DNA from: Trebonia sp963811335
GTDB lineage: Bacteria > Actinomycetota > Actinomycetes > Streptosporangiales > Streptosporangiaceae
Length of the DNA: 64,000 nt
NCBI GenBank assembly: GCA_963811335.1
Contig: CAWERB010000008.1
Location: 1-64,000 of the forward strand
Direction: 5' to 3'
Shown here: positions 39,960 to 49,286 of the stretch, piece after piece
Numbering within the stretch: the stretch's first letter is position 1
How the letters are laid out: each line of letters begins with the position of its first letter
Program-made: the position numbers and the translations under genes
The notes under the pieces: model-generated
Databases searched by the model: none
What the model was told of the DNA's origin: nothing
What the model saw: only the letters and a program-made list of their open reading frames with translations

Positions 39960-40264
39960 GGCGGTCGCGCTTGAGTGAGAATTTTGCGCGGGGCTGCGGG
40001 TCGCCGGCGGCGGGGCCCGGGGCGGTTGCGGCTGTTCGGGGCGCGGGGGCGGCGGCTGGCCGGTAGGATAGGGGCGGGCTGCCCGTGATGCCGGGTCTTT
40101 TGTGGGATGACAGCCCGTTGCAAACCCTGGCACCGGGGCCTTCGACCTGAGGGTCGCCTCTTGTTGCGTTCGAGCACGGCGGTCACTATTCGCGGCGCTG
40201 AGCCAGATGACCGGGGCCCCCGGGCAGCCCGCCCGTGTTCCCGGTTCAAGGATAGGAGGCCCCG
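39960..40264 (+). ncRNA. Candidate bridge-RNA region 5' of the IS110 transposase
   Basis: About 300 bp with no gene directly upstream of the IS110 start. In IS110-group elements, the long non-coding end before the transposase encodes the bridge RNA that pairs with target and donor DNA. Here several GC-rich hairpins are possible (for example around 40195-40240, GACCGGGGCCCCCGGGCAG). No target/donor loop was resolved, and the precise element ends are not known. Confidence 0.35.
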
Positions 40265-41766
40265 GTGGGTCACGCGAGGGCGCGGAAGGTTCCCGCGCAG
40301 CTGGTGGAGGACGAGGATTACCAGCTCCGTCACGAGAAGGTGGCGGGGATCGACATCGCGAAGGCGAAAGGCGACGTGTGCACCCGGCTGCCGCCGGCGG
40401 CGGGGGGCGGGCGGCGCCGGTCACGGGTCGAGGAGGCGATCCCGGCCCGGGCGGCCGACATCCTGGAGCTCGGCGCCCGGCTGCTGGCCGACGGGGTTGA
40501 GCTGGTGGTGATGGAGTCGACGTCGGATTACTGGCGGATCTGGTACTACCTGCTCGAGTCGCTCGGGCTGGCGGTCGCCCTGGTGAACTCCTGCCACGCC
40601 CGGCAGCTGGCCGGGCGCCCGAAGACCGACAAGCTGGACGCGCAGTGGCTGGCCCGGCTGGCCGAGATGGGCCTGCTGCGCCCCTCGTTCGTCCCGCCGC
40701 CGGAGATCCGGGCGCTGCGCGACCTGACCCGCACCCGGCTGCAGCTGGTCCGCGACCGCACCGCGGCGTGGCAGCGGCTGGAGAAGCTGCTGGAAGGCGC
40801 CCTGGTCAAGCTGTCCTCAGAGCTGTCGGGCCTGGCCAAGGTCAAGACCGCCCGCCTCATCCTGGAGGCCATGGCCGGCGGGGAGACCAGCCCGCAGGCC
40901 CTGGCCGCCCTCGCGCTGGGCCCGCTGCGGGCCCGCCGCGCCGCCCTGGAGGCGTCGCTGGAGGGCATGACGCTCGGCGCCCACCACGCCCGGCTGATCC
41001 GGATCCACCTGGACCACATCGCGTTCCTGGACCGCTCCGCCGGCGCGGTCGAGGACGAGATCGCCGCCACCGTGGAAGCCATCCCCGCCGCCTGCGGAGT
41101 CGCCGCCGACGGGACCCGCTGCGCGGACCCCGGCCCCGGCGCCGCCGTGCTGCCCGCCGCCGCGCGGCTGGCCGAGATCCCCGGCGTCAGCCTCCAGCTG
41201 GCCATGGCCATCATCGCCGAGACCGGCCTGGACATGACCCGGTTCCCACGCGCACCACCTGGTGTCCTGGGCCGGGCTCGCCCCGGCCGCCCGCCAGTCC
41301 GGCACCCGCGCCCGCAAGCCGAAAAAGGGCCAGGGCAACGGCTACCTGCGCCGCTACTGCACCCAGGCCGCCAACGGCGCGGCGCCGCCGGCGCGGCACC
41401 TTCCTCGGCGAGCGCCTCGCCCGGCTGAGCAGGAAACTCGGCGGCACCCGCGCCCGCTGCGCCGTCGCCCGCTCCATCCTCATCATCATCTGGCACCTGC
41501 TCAACGACCCCACGGCCCGCTACCACGACCTCGGCGCCGACTGGCACGCCCGCAAGACCGACCGCGACAAGAAGATCCGCGGCACCTCCGCCAGCGCAGG
41601 CCCTCGGCCTCGAGGTGACCGTCACGCGGGACGAACCGCCCGACAGCGGAACCGAGGGCAACAGCGGAGGAACAAGGGCGGCAGGCGGGCGGCCGACTCC
41701 GGCGAACCGGGCTCGCCCGCCGCGGCGGTCTCGGGCGGAGCCGCAAATTACCCCGCGTCGGCGTTG
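40265..41766 (+). mobile_element. IS110-family transposase, two frameshifts
   Basis: Intact from the start at 40265 to about 41245 and then broken twice (41245, 41395). The DEDD N-terminal domain shows VAGIDIAKAKGDVCTRL, LVVMESTSDYWRIWYYLLES, ALVNSCHARQLAGRPKTDKL-DAQWLARL; after a coiled coil the Transposase_20 domain follows: RLAEIPGVSLQLAMAIIAET, then GTRARKPKKGQGNGYLRRYC in another frame and RSILIIIWHLLNDPTARYHD. It is a serine-dependent DEDD-type recombinase that works with a guide RNA. The 5' flank is non-coding. No terminal repeats are expected in this group. Whether it is active cannot be said because of the breaks. Confidence 0.85.
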
Positions 41767-41863
41767 AGCCGAAGCCGGGCACCGTACGTGAATCCTTAGT
41801 AAGACGTTCCGTGACTAATCAATCACGTTACGAAGGCAAAGAGAAGCTAGCGAGGGAGCCGGC

Positions 41864-42207
41864 ATGCGGTATGCGGACGAGCTGGACGAGCAGTTGCGAG
41901 ACCTCAGTCAGGTGGCGCCGTCGCACGGTCGGCTGCCGGGCGGACGGCTCGCTCGGGCGGACGCAGCCGCATCAGGTACGCGTTCTGCGGCGTGCCCCCG
42001 CAGGCCGAGCCGTGGGCCGCGGCACCGCCAGGCACGGCACCGCACGCGGACCTGTGGGTGCTGGTCTGCGGCGGGATCGCGGCGGCGGCCGCCTTCGCCG
42101 CGGCGTTCGTCGCCTCCGGGGGCATGGCCGCCCACGCCTCGACCACGCCGCCAGCGGCGCACACGGTCCTCGTCCAGGCGTGCCCGACGGCGGTACCCGG
42201 CCGGTAG
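41864..42207 (+). CDS. Small single-pass membrane protein, one frameshift
   Basis: ATG at 41864 behind GGGAGC opens MRYADELDEQLRDLSQVAPS. After a frame change near 41985 the sequence continues as PPQAEPWAAAPPGTAPHADL, a membrane helix (WVLVCGGIAAAAAFAAAFVA) and a Thr/Pro-rich outer tail to 42207. About 113 residues. No family recognised; a cytoplasmic N-terminus with a single helix is compatible with an anchor or anti-sigma-like protein. Moderate certainty that it is a gene. Confidence 0.5.
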
Positions 42208-42310
42208 CGGCCGCGTCAGCGCGCGTGGCCGGCGGGGCGCCTCCCGGGGCGGCCGGCCAGCGCTCGCGTTGCCGCGCTGACGCAGCGGGGTAACCACGCG
42301 CCCGTTCGGA

Positions 42311-43246
42311 TCACTCCAGCCGGGCCTCCGCGGCCAGCAGGCGGGCGAGCGCCTCGGGGTCCGCGCCGGGGTGGCCGGCCTTGGCGAACCAGGTCGCGAC
42401 GTTCTTCGCGTCGCGGTCGAGGAAGCCGCGGCCGTTCGGGTTGGCGATGACGTCGACCACCTGCGGCAGGTCGATCATCACCAGCCGCCCGCGGTGCACG
42501 AGCAGGTTGTACGGTGACAGGTCGCCGTGCGCGAAGCCCGCCCCGGCCAGCGTCGCCATAGCCTGGACGAGCTGGTCCCAGAGGCTGGCGAGCTCTGCTG
42601 GCCCTGGACGGGTCTCAGCGAGGCGGGGCGCGCCGGTGCCGTCCGCGTCGCCGATGAACTCCAGGAGGATCTCCGTCCCCAGGATCTGCACCGGGTAGGG
42701 CACGGGGACGCGGGCGTTGTAGAGGCTGATGAGGGCGTTGAACTCCGCGGACGCCCACTGCCCGGCGATCGCCTGCTTGCCGAACTCGCTGCGGCTGGCG
42801 ACCGCCCGGTTGACCCGGCTCTCGCGGACCCGGCGGCCTTCCAGGTAGCCGGCGTCCCGGTGGAACTGCCGGTGCGCCGCGTCCCGGTAGCGCTTGGCGG
42901 CGAGCAGGCAGGACCGGCTGGTCCCCGGCACGGCGCGGCGGACCAGGAAGACGTCGGCTTCCTTGCCCGTCTTGAGCACGCCGAGCTCATGGTCGACCGC
43001 GGCTAGGTCGGTGACCAGCCATTTCGGGTGCGGCTTGGGTCCGCGCTCGGTCGGCGTGGACTGATCCCAGGTCGACCAGCGGTCGCCTTCCGGCAGGCCG
43101 TCGACCGCGTCGTAAGCGTCTTCCGCGCTGAGCCTGGGCAGGTGCCGGTCGCGCTTGGCGTAGGCCGGCTCGTCATCGTAGAACTTGCCGCGCTTCTTAC
43201 CGCGGCTGGTGACTCCGTATTCGTAGGAGTCCGCGCTGTCGCGCAT
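42311..43246 (-). CDS. RIO1-type atypical serine kinase
   Basis: 311 residues, intact. The N-terminal 80 residues are charged. The kinase core has VLKTGKEADVFLVRRAVPGT (RIO P-loop equivalent STGKEA), AAKRYRDAAHRQFHRDAGYL with the ATP lysine, VPYPVQILGTEILLEFIGD (hinge), AGFAHGDLSPYNLLVHRGRL (catalytic loop, Asp and Asn) and MIDLPQVVDVIANPN (metal Asp). In archaea and eukaryotes RIO kinases mature the small ribosome subunit; bacterial ones are less known. The gene is divergent from the Ser/Thr kinase at 43515. Confidence 0.9.
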   Translation of the reverse strand: MRDSADSYEYGVTSRGKKRGKFYDDEPAYAKRDRHLPRLSAEDAYDAVDGLPEGDRWSTWDQSTPTERGPKPHPKWLVTDLAAVDHELGVLKTGKEADVFLVRRAVPGTSRSCLLAAKRYRDAAHRQFHRDAGYLEGRRVRESRVNRAVASRSEFGKQAIAGQWASAEFNALISLYNARVPVPYPVQILGTEILLEFIGDADGTGAPRLAETRPGPAELASLWDQLVQAMATLAGAGFAHGDLSPYNLLVHRGRLVMIDLPQVVDVIANPNGRGFLDRDAKNVATWFAKAGHPGADPEALARLLAAEARLE

Positions 43247-43514
43247 GGGTGGTGCTCCTCAGGTGGTCTGTGGTCAGGGCAGGGCTGGAAAAGCCCGCAA
43301 CGGGCGTACGCATCACAGACGCCTCCCTTCACACGGCCGACTCCGTCGCCGGAGCCGGCACCGAACCTGGTGCGACCGCACTATGGCATGGGGCGGCGGC
43401 CGCGGGCAACCGAATTTCCGGGGTCGAGGCTAAGACGGATCCCGTCATTCTTATCCCGAACGATCCCGGGCTCCGCATAATTTAGGTATTCGTTTGTGCC
43501 TACGGAGGAGTGGG

Positions 43515-45599
43515 ATGACGAGCGACTTCGCGCAGCAGTCGTATGGCTCTTCCGAAAAGCTGGGGCCGGGCGGCCGGATCGCCGGATACCTCATCGAAGA
43601 GCGAATCGGCTCGGGCGGGATGGGCCGGGTCTTCCGCGCCCGTGATGAGGTTCTGCGGGCGGCTCGCGGCGGTGAAGGTCGTCGCCCCCTCAGCAGGCGG
43701 CGGCGAGGAGTTCCGCACGCGGTTCCTGCGCGAGTCACGAATGGCGGCGGCGGTCGACTCGCCGCACATCATCCCCGTGTACGGGGCCGGCGAGGCCGAA
43801 GGGCTGCTGTACATCGCGACACGTTTTGTCCCGGGCGGGGACCTGGAAAGGCTGCGGCGGCGATCCGGAGGCACGATGGCCCCCGTGCTCGCCGGGGCAC
43901 TGTTGGCGCAGGTGGCCTCGGCCCTGGATACCGCGCACGCAGCTGGCCTGGTCCACCGCGACGTGAAACCGCATAACATCCTGGTTGACTTCGCGCCGGG
44001 GCAGCCTGAGCATGCCTTCCTCTCCGATTTCGGGATCAGCAAGGGGACCGGGTTCGAGACGGGACTGACGGCCACAGGCCAGTTCGTAGGCACTCCCGGT
44101 TTTTGCGCGCCCGAGCAGATCAAGGGCGCCTCCGTGGACGCGGCGGGCCGACCAGTACGCGCTCGGCTGTGTGGCGTTTGTCCTGCTCACGGGCGGACTC
44201 CTATTCCGCCGCGGCGATACCATGGCGATGCTGTACGCGCATGTTCGACGACCCTGTGCCCCCGCTGTCCAGCGTCTGCCCCGGACTGCCTCCCGCCGTC
44301 GACGGCGTGATCGCACGAGCCCTGGCGAAGTCGCCGGACGACCGTTACCGCGGGTGCGGCGGAGTTCGCCACCGCCCTGCGGGAGGCGCTGTCCAGGCCC
44401 GCGAGCGTGATAACCGCCGTCGAAGCCAGCGGTGGCCGCAGCGGGAGCACGTCAGGCCGGAGGCCGCGGTCAAGGACGGGGGAAGGTTCGTGGCATCTGG
44501 GCCGCTGGTGTGGTCGCCGCACTCGCCGCGGTCGTCGTGGCGGCCACGCTGCTCCATGTTCCGTTTCCTGGACTCGGGCGAGCTACCGCCGACGCCGTCC
44601 CGAGCCGGCCCCCAGCCGGGTACCTTCCGGGCCTGCGGCCAGGCGCGGCTCCGCCGGGCCCGAGCACCGGGGGGACGGTCGCTTCCCGGGTGCTGGCCAA
44701 GGGTAACTACGGCTTCAAGGACCTGACCGATATCGCCGCCGACGGCACCCATATCTGGGTCGCCAGCTATGGCGCTAACACGGTGACCGAGCTGAACGCC
44801 GCTGACGGGGCCTGGGTCGCGACACTGTCCGGCTAGAACTACGGCTTCAACCACCCCACCGGCATGGTCGCAGACAACACGCACATCTGGGTGGCCAACG
44901 CCGGAGGCAACTCGGTAACCGAGCTGAACGCCGCCGACGGGACCTTGGTCCGGACCCTCTCCGCTGGGAGCTACGGCTTCAACGGCCCGACCGGCGTGGC
45001 CACGGACGGTACCCACGTCTGGGTGGCCAACGCCCGGAGGCAACTCGGTAACCGAGCTGAATGCCAGCGACGGCACCTGGGTCGCGACACTGTCCGGCGG
45101 GGACTACGGCCTCAACGACCCGTACGATATCGCCGTCAGCGGCAGTCATATCTGGGTCGGCAATTACGGCGGCAACTCGGTAACTGAGCTGAATGCCAGC
45201 GACGGCACCTGGGTCGCGACACTGTTCGGCGGGAACTACCGCTTCTCCGGTCCGTACGATATCGCCGCCGACGGCACCCATATCTGGGTCGCCAACAATA
45301 CTGGCCGGTCGGTGACCGAGCTCAACGCCGCCGACGGGGCCTGGGTCGCGACACTGTCCGGCGGGAACTACGGCTTCAACTACCCCACGGGCATTGCCGT
45401 CGACGGTAAGCGGGTCTGGGTCACCGACAACACTGGCCGGTCGGTGACCGAGCTCAACGCCGCCGACGGCACCTGGATCCAGACACTCTCCGGGGGCAAT
45501 TACGGCTTCAACCACCCGTACGGGATTGCCGCCGACCGTAGCCACGTCTGGGTCGCCAACAACGCTGGCCAGTCCGTCACCGAGCTAACCGTGAATTAA
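43515..45599 (+). CDS. Receptor-type Ser/Thr kinase with extracellular beta-propeller, several breaks
   Basis: ATG at 43515 behind GGAGGAG. The Hanks-type kinase shows YLIEERIGSGGMGRVFRARD, then in another frame AAVKVVAPS, GLVHRDVKPHNILVDF, FLSDFGISKGTG and GTPGFCAPEQIKG. Frame changes occur near 43665, 44140, 44235, 44355 and 44440; one membrane helix (WAAGVVAALAAVVVAATLLH) follows, then a Pro-rich stalk and seven 44-residue repeats (44705-45599) with the pattern NYGFNxPxGIAxDGTHIWVA. An in-frame TAG at 44834-44836 breaks repeat 1-2. This layout resembles M. tuberculosis PknD, whose NHL propeller is an external sensor. The stop codons overlap with the convergent toxin gene. Confidence 0.8.
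44705..45599 (+). repeat. Seven tandem 132-bp repeats encoding beta-propeller blades
   Basis: Repeat starts at 44705, 44837, 44969, 45102, 45234, 45366 and 45498; all steps are 132 bp except one of 133, which marks an inserted base. Each encodes 44 residues. The uniform length and high nucleotide similarity suggest recent amplification or homogenisation. Confidence 0.9.
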
Positions 45600-45838
45600 T
45601 TGGGCGCGAGCCGGTCGACGCGTTCGATGGTGATGACGTCGTCGTCGACGACGTACATGACGCGGTAGGCGCCGGCCCGCAGGCGGTGGTAGCGGCCGCG
45701 GTGAAATCCGGCGGGCGGCTCGGGGTAAGGGTCGCTGGCCAGGGCCGCGATCGCGGCGCCGACGGCGCGAAGGCCGTGCTGGTCGAGCAGGTAGCGGCGG
45801 GCGGACGCCACCGCGGCGGGCGTCCACTCGATGGTCAC
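45596..45838 (-). CDS. RelE/ParE-family toxin
   Basis: An 80-residue protein from a GTG at 45838. VTIEWTPAAVASARRYLLDQ, LASDPYPEPPAGFHRGRYHR and LRAGAYRVMYVVDDDVITIE follow the RelE/ParE fold; GxYRVMYVVDD with the YRxxY-like arginine fits the mRNA-interferase-type group. The GTG overlaps the antitoxin stop (GTGA). A RelE-type toxin would cleave ribosome-bound mRNA; ParE-type would inhibit gyrase, and the sequence does not separate these with certainty. It converges on the kinase gene with overlapping stop codons. Confidence 0.82.
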   Translation of the reverse strand: MTIEWTPAAVASARRYLLDQHGLRAVGAAIAALASDPYPEPPAGFHRGRYHRLRAGAYRVMYVVDDDVITIERVDRLAPN

Positions 45839-46072
45839 TCGGCGAGGAGCTCGGCGATGACGTCGTTGTGCGGGCGGGCCCCGGGCGGCCGGCGCGGGCC
45901 ACTCGTCATGGCCGGCGAGCGTGGCCTCGATCTCGGCGTCTGGCGCTCGGCGGGGGCGAGCTGCTCCGGCGCGCAGGCGGCGCAGGTCGGCGAGCGGGAC
46001 GATCGCGGCGGCCTCGCCGCCGAGGTGGATGACCTCGTACGGCCCGGTGCGGTCGGCTGGCTGCGCGCTCAT
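45835..46072 (-). CDS. Phd/YefM-type antitoxin, one frameshift
   Basis: Starts MSAQPADRTGPYEVIHLGGE at 46072, followed by AAAIVPLADLRRLRA, the typical Phd/YefM N-terminal DNA-binding strand-helix. A frame change between about 45860 and 45960 is needed to reach the tail RPHNDVIAELLAE, whose TGA overlaps the toxin's GTG start. About 78 residues. The conserved operon order, antitoxin first with overlapping start, supports the pair. Confidence 0.7.
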
Positions 46073-46239
46073 GCAGTTCACCGTACGGCATCGCGGGCGG
46101 CCGGTCCGGCATTCAAAGCCGCGCGCCGCCCGCGTTCCTTGTGCTGCGATTCGTCATGCTTGCGGGCAGGCGAAGAGCCTGCCTGCCGCCGGCCCCTGGC
46201 GCCGGGGGTGCGGGGCAGGCAGGCCCCAGTCCCGGTGGG

Positions 46240-46656
46240 TCAGCTCTTGGTGCTGGTGGCGTCCGAGCTGCCGGAGCCGTTGCTGAACAGGTCGTGCATG
46301 ACCTTGCGGGCGCTACTCTCGGCCTTCTTGACGGGCTCGCGCTGGCGCAGGTCGGCCAGGGCGCTCTCCGCCTTCTTGCCGGCGTCGCTGGCCCGCAGGT
46401 CGTGCAGGGCCGCCTCGGCCTTCTTGGCCGCGTCGCTGGCGCGCAGGTCGCTCAGCTTGCCCGCGGCGCGCTGGCCGCGCTCACTCTGGCGGAAGTCCTG
46501 CATCCGGCTCGCTGCCCGGTGCACGTGCTCCGCCGCGCCGCGGCGCATGTCCGCGGTGCCGCCGGCGCCCCGCCGCCTGGCGGACCTGGCGCTGGAGTTC
46601 CACCACGCGGTCAGCCGCGTGGCGAACCCCCTGAGCCGGCGCTCGATGTCGCTCAT
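46240..46656 (-). CDS. Small protein with 16-residue helical repeats
   Basis: GGAGGT four bases before the ATG at 46656 fixes the start (138 residues). After an N-terminal SDIERRLRGFATRLTAWWNS, the C-terminal half consists of three 16-residue units: RASDAAKKAEAALHDL, RASDAGKKAESALADL, RQREPVKKAESSARKV. High Arg, Lys, Ala; no signal peptide. It may be a nucleoid- or membrane-associated helix protein (the amphipathic WW motif near residue 18 could bind membrane), but I do not recognise a family. Confidence 0.7.
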   Translation of the reverse strand: MSDIERRLRGFATRLTAWWNSSARSARRRGAGGTADMRRGAAEHVHRAASRMQDFRQSERGQRAAGKLSDLRASDAAKKAEAALHDLRASDAGKKAESALADLRQREPVKKAESSARKVMHDLFSNGSGSSDATSTKS

Positions 46657-46889
46657 GTCTACCTCCAGATAGCTGGCTCCCCCAAGGCGCGACGGCCGGG
46701 TGGGCGTCCCGCACGTATAACAAGATATGTCGCGTTCCAGTCTTCGTCCAATTTGTCGTGCCGGCAGAACGCGCGTCGGTGCCAAGTTCCGCCGCTATCC
46801 CTACCCACAAGCGGCGCGATATCCCTCTGAATCACGCGAACGAGCCGCCCGGCAGTCCAGGTGCCGGGCGGCTCGCTCCGTTCTGGGGC

Positions 46890-47570
46890 CTACTCGACCG
46901 TCTGCTTGACGGTGAGCTGACCGTTGCGCATCGTGCCGCGCCGCTGGGCGCGGCGGGCGATGCTGCTGTCGTGGGTGACCATGACCATCGTCAGCCCGTT
47001 GTCCTGCCAGAGTTTCTCGAGCAGCCCGATGATCTCGTCCCTGGTGTCCTCGTCGAGGTTGCCTGTCGGCTCGTCGGCGAGCAGCACCTTGGGCTCCTTC
47101 ACCAGCGCGCGGGCGATCGCCACGCGCTGCTGCTGGCCGCCGGACAGCTCCCCGGGCAGGTGACGGGCCCGGTCGGCGAGCCCGACCGAGGCGAGCGCCG
47201 CGGCGGCCCTCGACTTGCGCGACGCGTTGCTGACGCCGAGCGGCACAAGCGCCGTCTCGACGTTCTCCTGGGCGGAGAGGGTCGGGATCAAGTTGAAGGT
47301 CTGGAAGATGAACCCGATCTCGTTGGCTCGCACCCTCGTCATCGAGGTCTCGCTGAGCCTGGTCAGGTCCTGCCCGCCCAGTTCGAGCGAGCCGGAGGTG
47401 GCCCGGTCGAGGCCGCCGAGCAGCTGCAGCAGCGTGGACTTGCCGTGGCCGGTCGGCCCCTGGATGGACAGCCACTCGCCGTCGGCGATCTCCAGGTTGA
47501 CGCCGCGCAGCGCGTGCACGACGTCCCTGCCCTTGGGGTAGTCCTTGGTGACGTTGTTGAGCGTATACAT
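46890..47570 (-). CDS. ABC transporter ATP-binding protein, MacB/LolD type
   Basis: 226 residues, intact. Walker A SIQGPTGHGKSTLLQLLGGL, Q-loop GFIFQTFNLIPTLSAQENVE, signature LPGELSGGQQQRVAIARALV, Walker B KVLLADEPTGNLDEDTRDEI, and switch MVMVTHDSSIARRAQRRGTM. Belongs to the type VII exporter group (MacB/LolD/FtsE). It lies 22 bp after its permease and powers it. Confidence 0.93.
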   Translation of the reverse strand: MYTLNNVTKDYPKGRDVVHALRGVNLEIADGEWLSIQGPTGHGKSTLLQLLGGLDRATSGSLELGGQDLTRLSETSMTRVRANEIGFIFQTFNLIPTLSAQENVETALVPLGVSNASRKSRAAAALASVGLADRARHLPGELSGGQQQRVAIARALVKEPKVLLADEPTGNLDEDTRDEIIGLLEKLWQDNGLTMVMVTHDSSIARRAQRRGTMRNGQLTVKQTVE

Positions 47571-47592
47571 GACTCTCTCTTTCCGGCCTAGC

Positions 47593-49128
47593 TCAGGCGA
47601 CCTTGGACAGTGCCGCGGCCGGGCGCAGCCGCGCCGCCCGCCAGCCGCCGAACCCGCCGGCGATCAGGCCGCCGAGTGACGGCCAGGGCGACCGCGAGGA
47701 CGATCGCGGTGATCGTGACCGGCGCGTTCAGGTGCACGGCGACGGTGTTCGCGGTGTTCGCGGCGCTAGAGAAGGCACCGCGGAACGGGTTGGCGCCGCC
47801 GGCGCCGGCGCCAGGGCCGCCGCGCCGCCGAAGCGCTGCGCGCCGCCGGGCGTCGCGCTGCCCGTCGCCCCGCCGAGCGAGGCGCTGAGCGAGCCGGAGA
47901 AGTGGTTCACGAGCGCGGCGCCGGCAAAGCCGAGCCCGACCCCGGCCACGCCGCCGACGATGCCGATGGCGACCGACTCGCCGATAACCTGCCCGACGAT
48001 GCGGCGTGACTTCCAGCCGAGCGCCTTCAGCGTGCCGAACTCACGGACGCGCCGCGACACGGCCGACATGGTGAGCAGGCTGGCGAGCAGGAACGCCGCG
48101 ATGAGCACCGCGATCGCCAGCCACTTGCCGAGGTTGTTGGCCAGGGACGCGGCGCTTGACAGCGAGCCGGTGACCTCGCTCGCCAGGCTGCTTGAGTCGG
48201 TCACGGTCGAGCCGGGGACCGCGGACTTGATCGTGCTCGCCAGCGTGGCGATGTCGTTGTTGCTGGTCGCCGACACGTAGATGGTGTTGACTTCGTTCTT
48301 CAGGTTGGCGAGTGACTGGGCGACGCCGAGCGGGATGTAGACGTCCGACGGGCTGTCGCCAGCGGGCTCGGTCACGATGCCGACGACGGTGAAGTTGGTC
48401 GCGGTGCCCTTGGAGTTGCCGACCGCGATGGTGGAGCCCACCTTGAGCTTCTTGGACGTGGCGTAGCTCGCCTCGACGAGGGCGACGTCCTTGCTGTTGT
48501 CGGCCGTGGTGAAGGTACGGCCGGAGCTGACGGTGCCGGTGGACAGCGGGCCGCGTTCACCGTTGCCGATGTCCACGCCGGTGACGCTGAAGCTGTCGGT
48601 GTTGAAGGTGGACGCGCCGCCGCCGGTAAACCCGCCGCCGCCGGCCGAACCGGAGCCACCGGGCCCGCCGGTGCCGCCGCCGGTGTTGAAGGCCGGGACC
48701 GTGCCGCTCACCGTGCGGTCGATGAGGGTCAGCCCGCCGGCCGCGGCCGCCACGTTGTCCAGCTTGGAGATCTTGGTTACGTCCGTGGTGCTGAGCGAGG
48801 CGAGCGTGAATTCCGAGGTCAGCGTGTTGTCGTTGATCTTGCTCCCGGCCGCGGGCCGGGTCCTGGTGCCGGCGTTCTGGCGGAAGCTGAACCCGAACCC
48901 GTTGCCGCCGGCGCCCGCGGTCGGGGTCTTCGTCACCGTGATGTCGGTACCGACGCCGTAAAGCGAGTGCAGGACCGTGGACTGGGCGTTCTTGACCCCG
49001 GCGGATGCCGCGGTCACGGTGATCACCAGCCCGATCCCGAGCGCCAGGCCAACCGCTATGAAGATGGCCTGGCGAGCGCGCCGCCGCAGCTCGCGCCAAA
49101 GGTAGGTAAGGAACATCGGACTCCTCAA
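47593..49128 (-). CDS. MacB/FtsX-type ABC permease, two frameshifts
   Basis: About 511 residues. N-terminal membrane helix ARQAIFIAVGLALGIGLVIT, then a 290-residue extracellular part (Gly-rich loop with GGGTGGPGGSGSAGGGGF), then helices GKWLAIAVLIAAFLLASLLT, the REFGTLKALGWKSRRIVGQV motif typical of FtsX/MacB permeases, SVAIGIVGGVAGVGLGFAGA, and, after breaks near 47800 and 47680, VTITAIVLAVALAV and GGLIAGGFGGWRAARLRPAA-ALSKVA to a TGA at 47593. In this type the energy moves the external domain rather than a membrane channel. Substrate unknown. Confidence 0.88.
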
Positions 49129-49253
49129 CGGGACTGCCCCCGGATGGAAAGTGGCGGCGCGAGGCGTCGCGCCGGGAGGGCGTTGTCGCCTCCTGCGCGA
49201 CGTCCGCGCCAGCCATCATCCTGGGGGCGGTACCTGAAGGGTCCCTGAGCCCA

Positions 49254-49280
49254 GCCTGTGAAGGAACAGAACTCACAGGC
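49254..49280 (-). terminator. Hairpin after the hopanoid operon
   Basis: Stem GCCTGTGA / TCACAGGC with an 11-nt loop starts 7 bp after the stop of the hpnG-ispH gene (49287). It would end the hopanoid transcript. Confidence 0.6.
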
Positions 49281-49286
49281 GCCTAA

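Noticed and set aside
44705..45599. CRISPR-like regular repeats
   Set aside because: The repeats are 132 bp, contiguous without spacers, and encode 44-residue protein blades.
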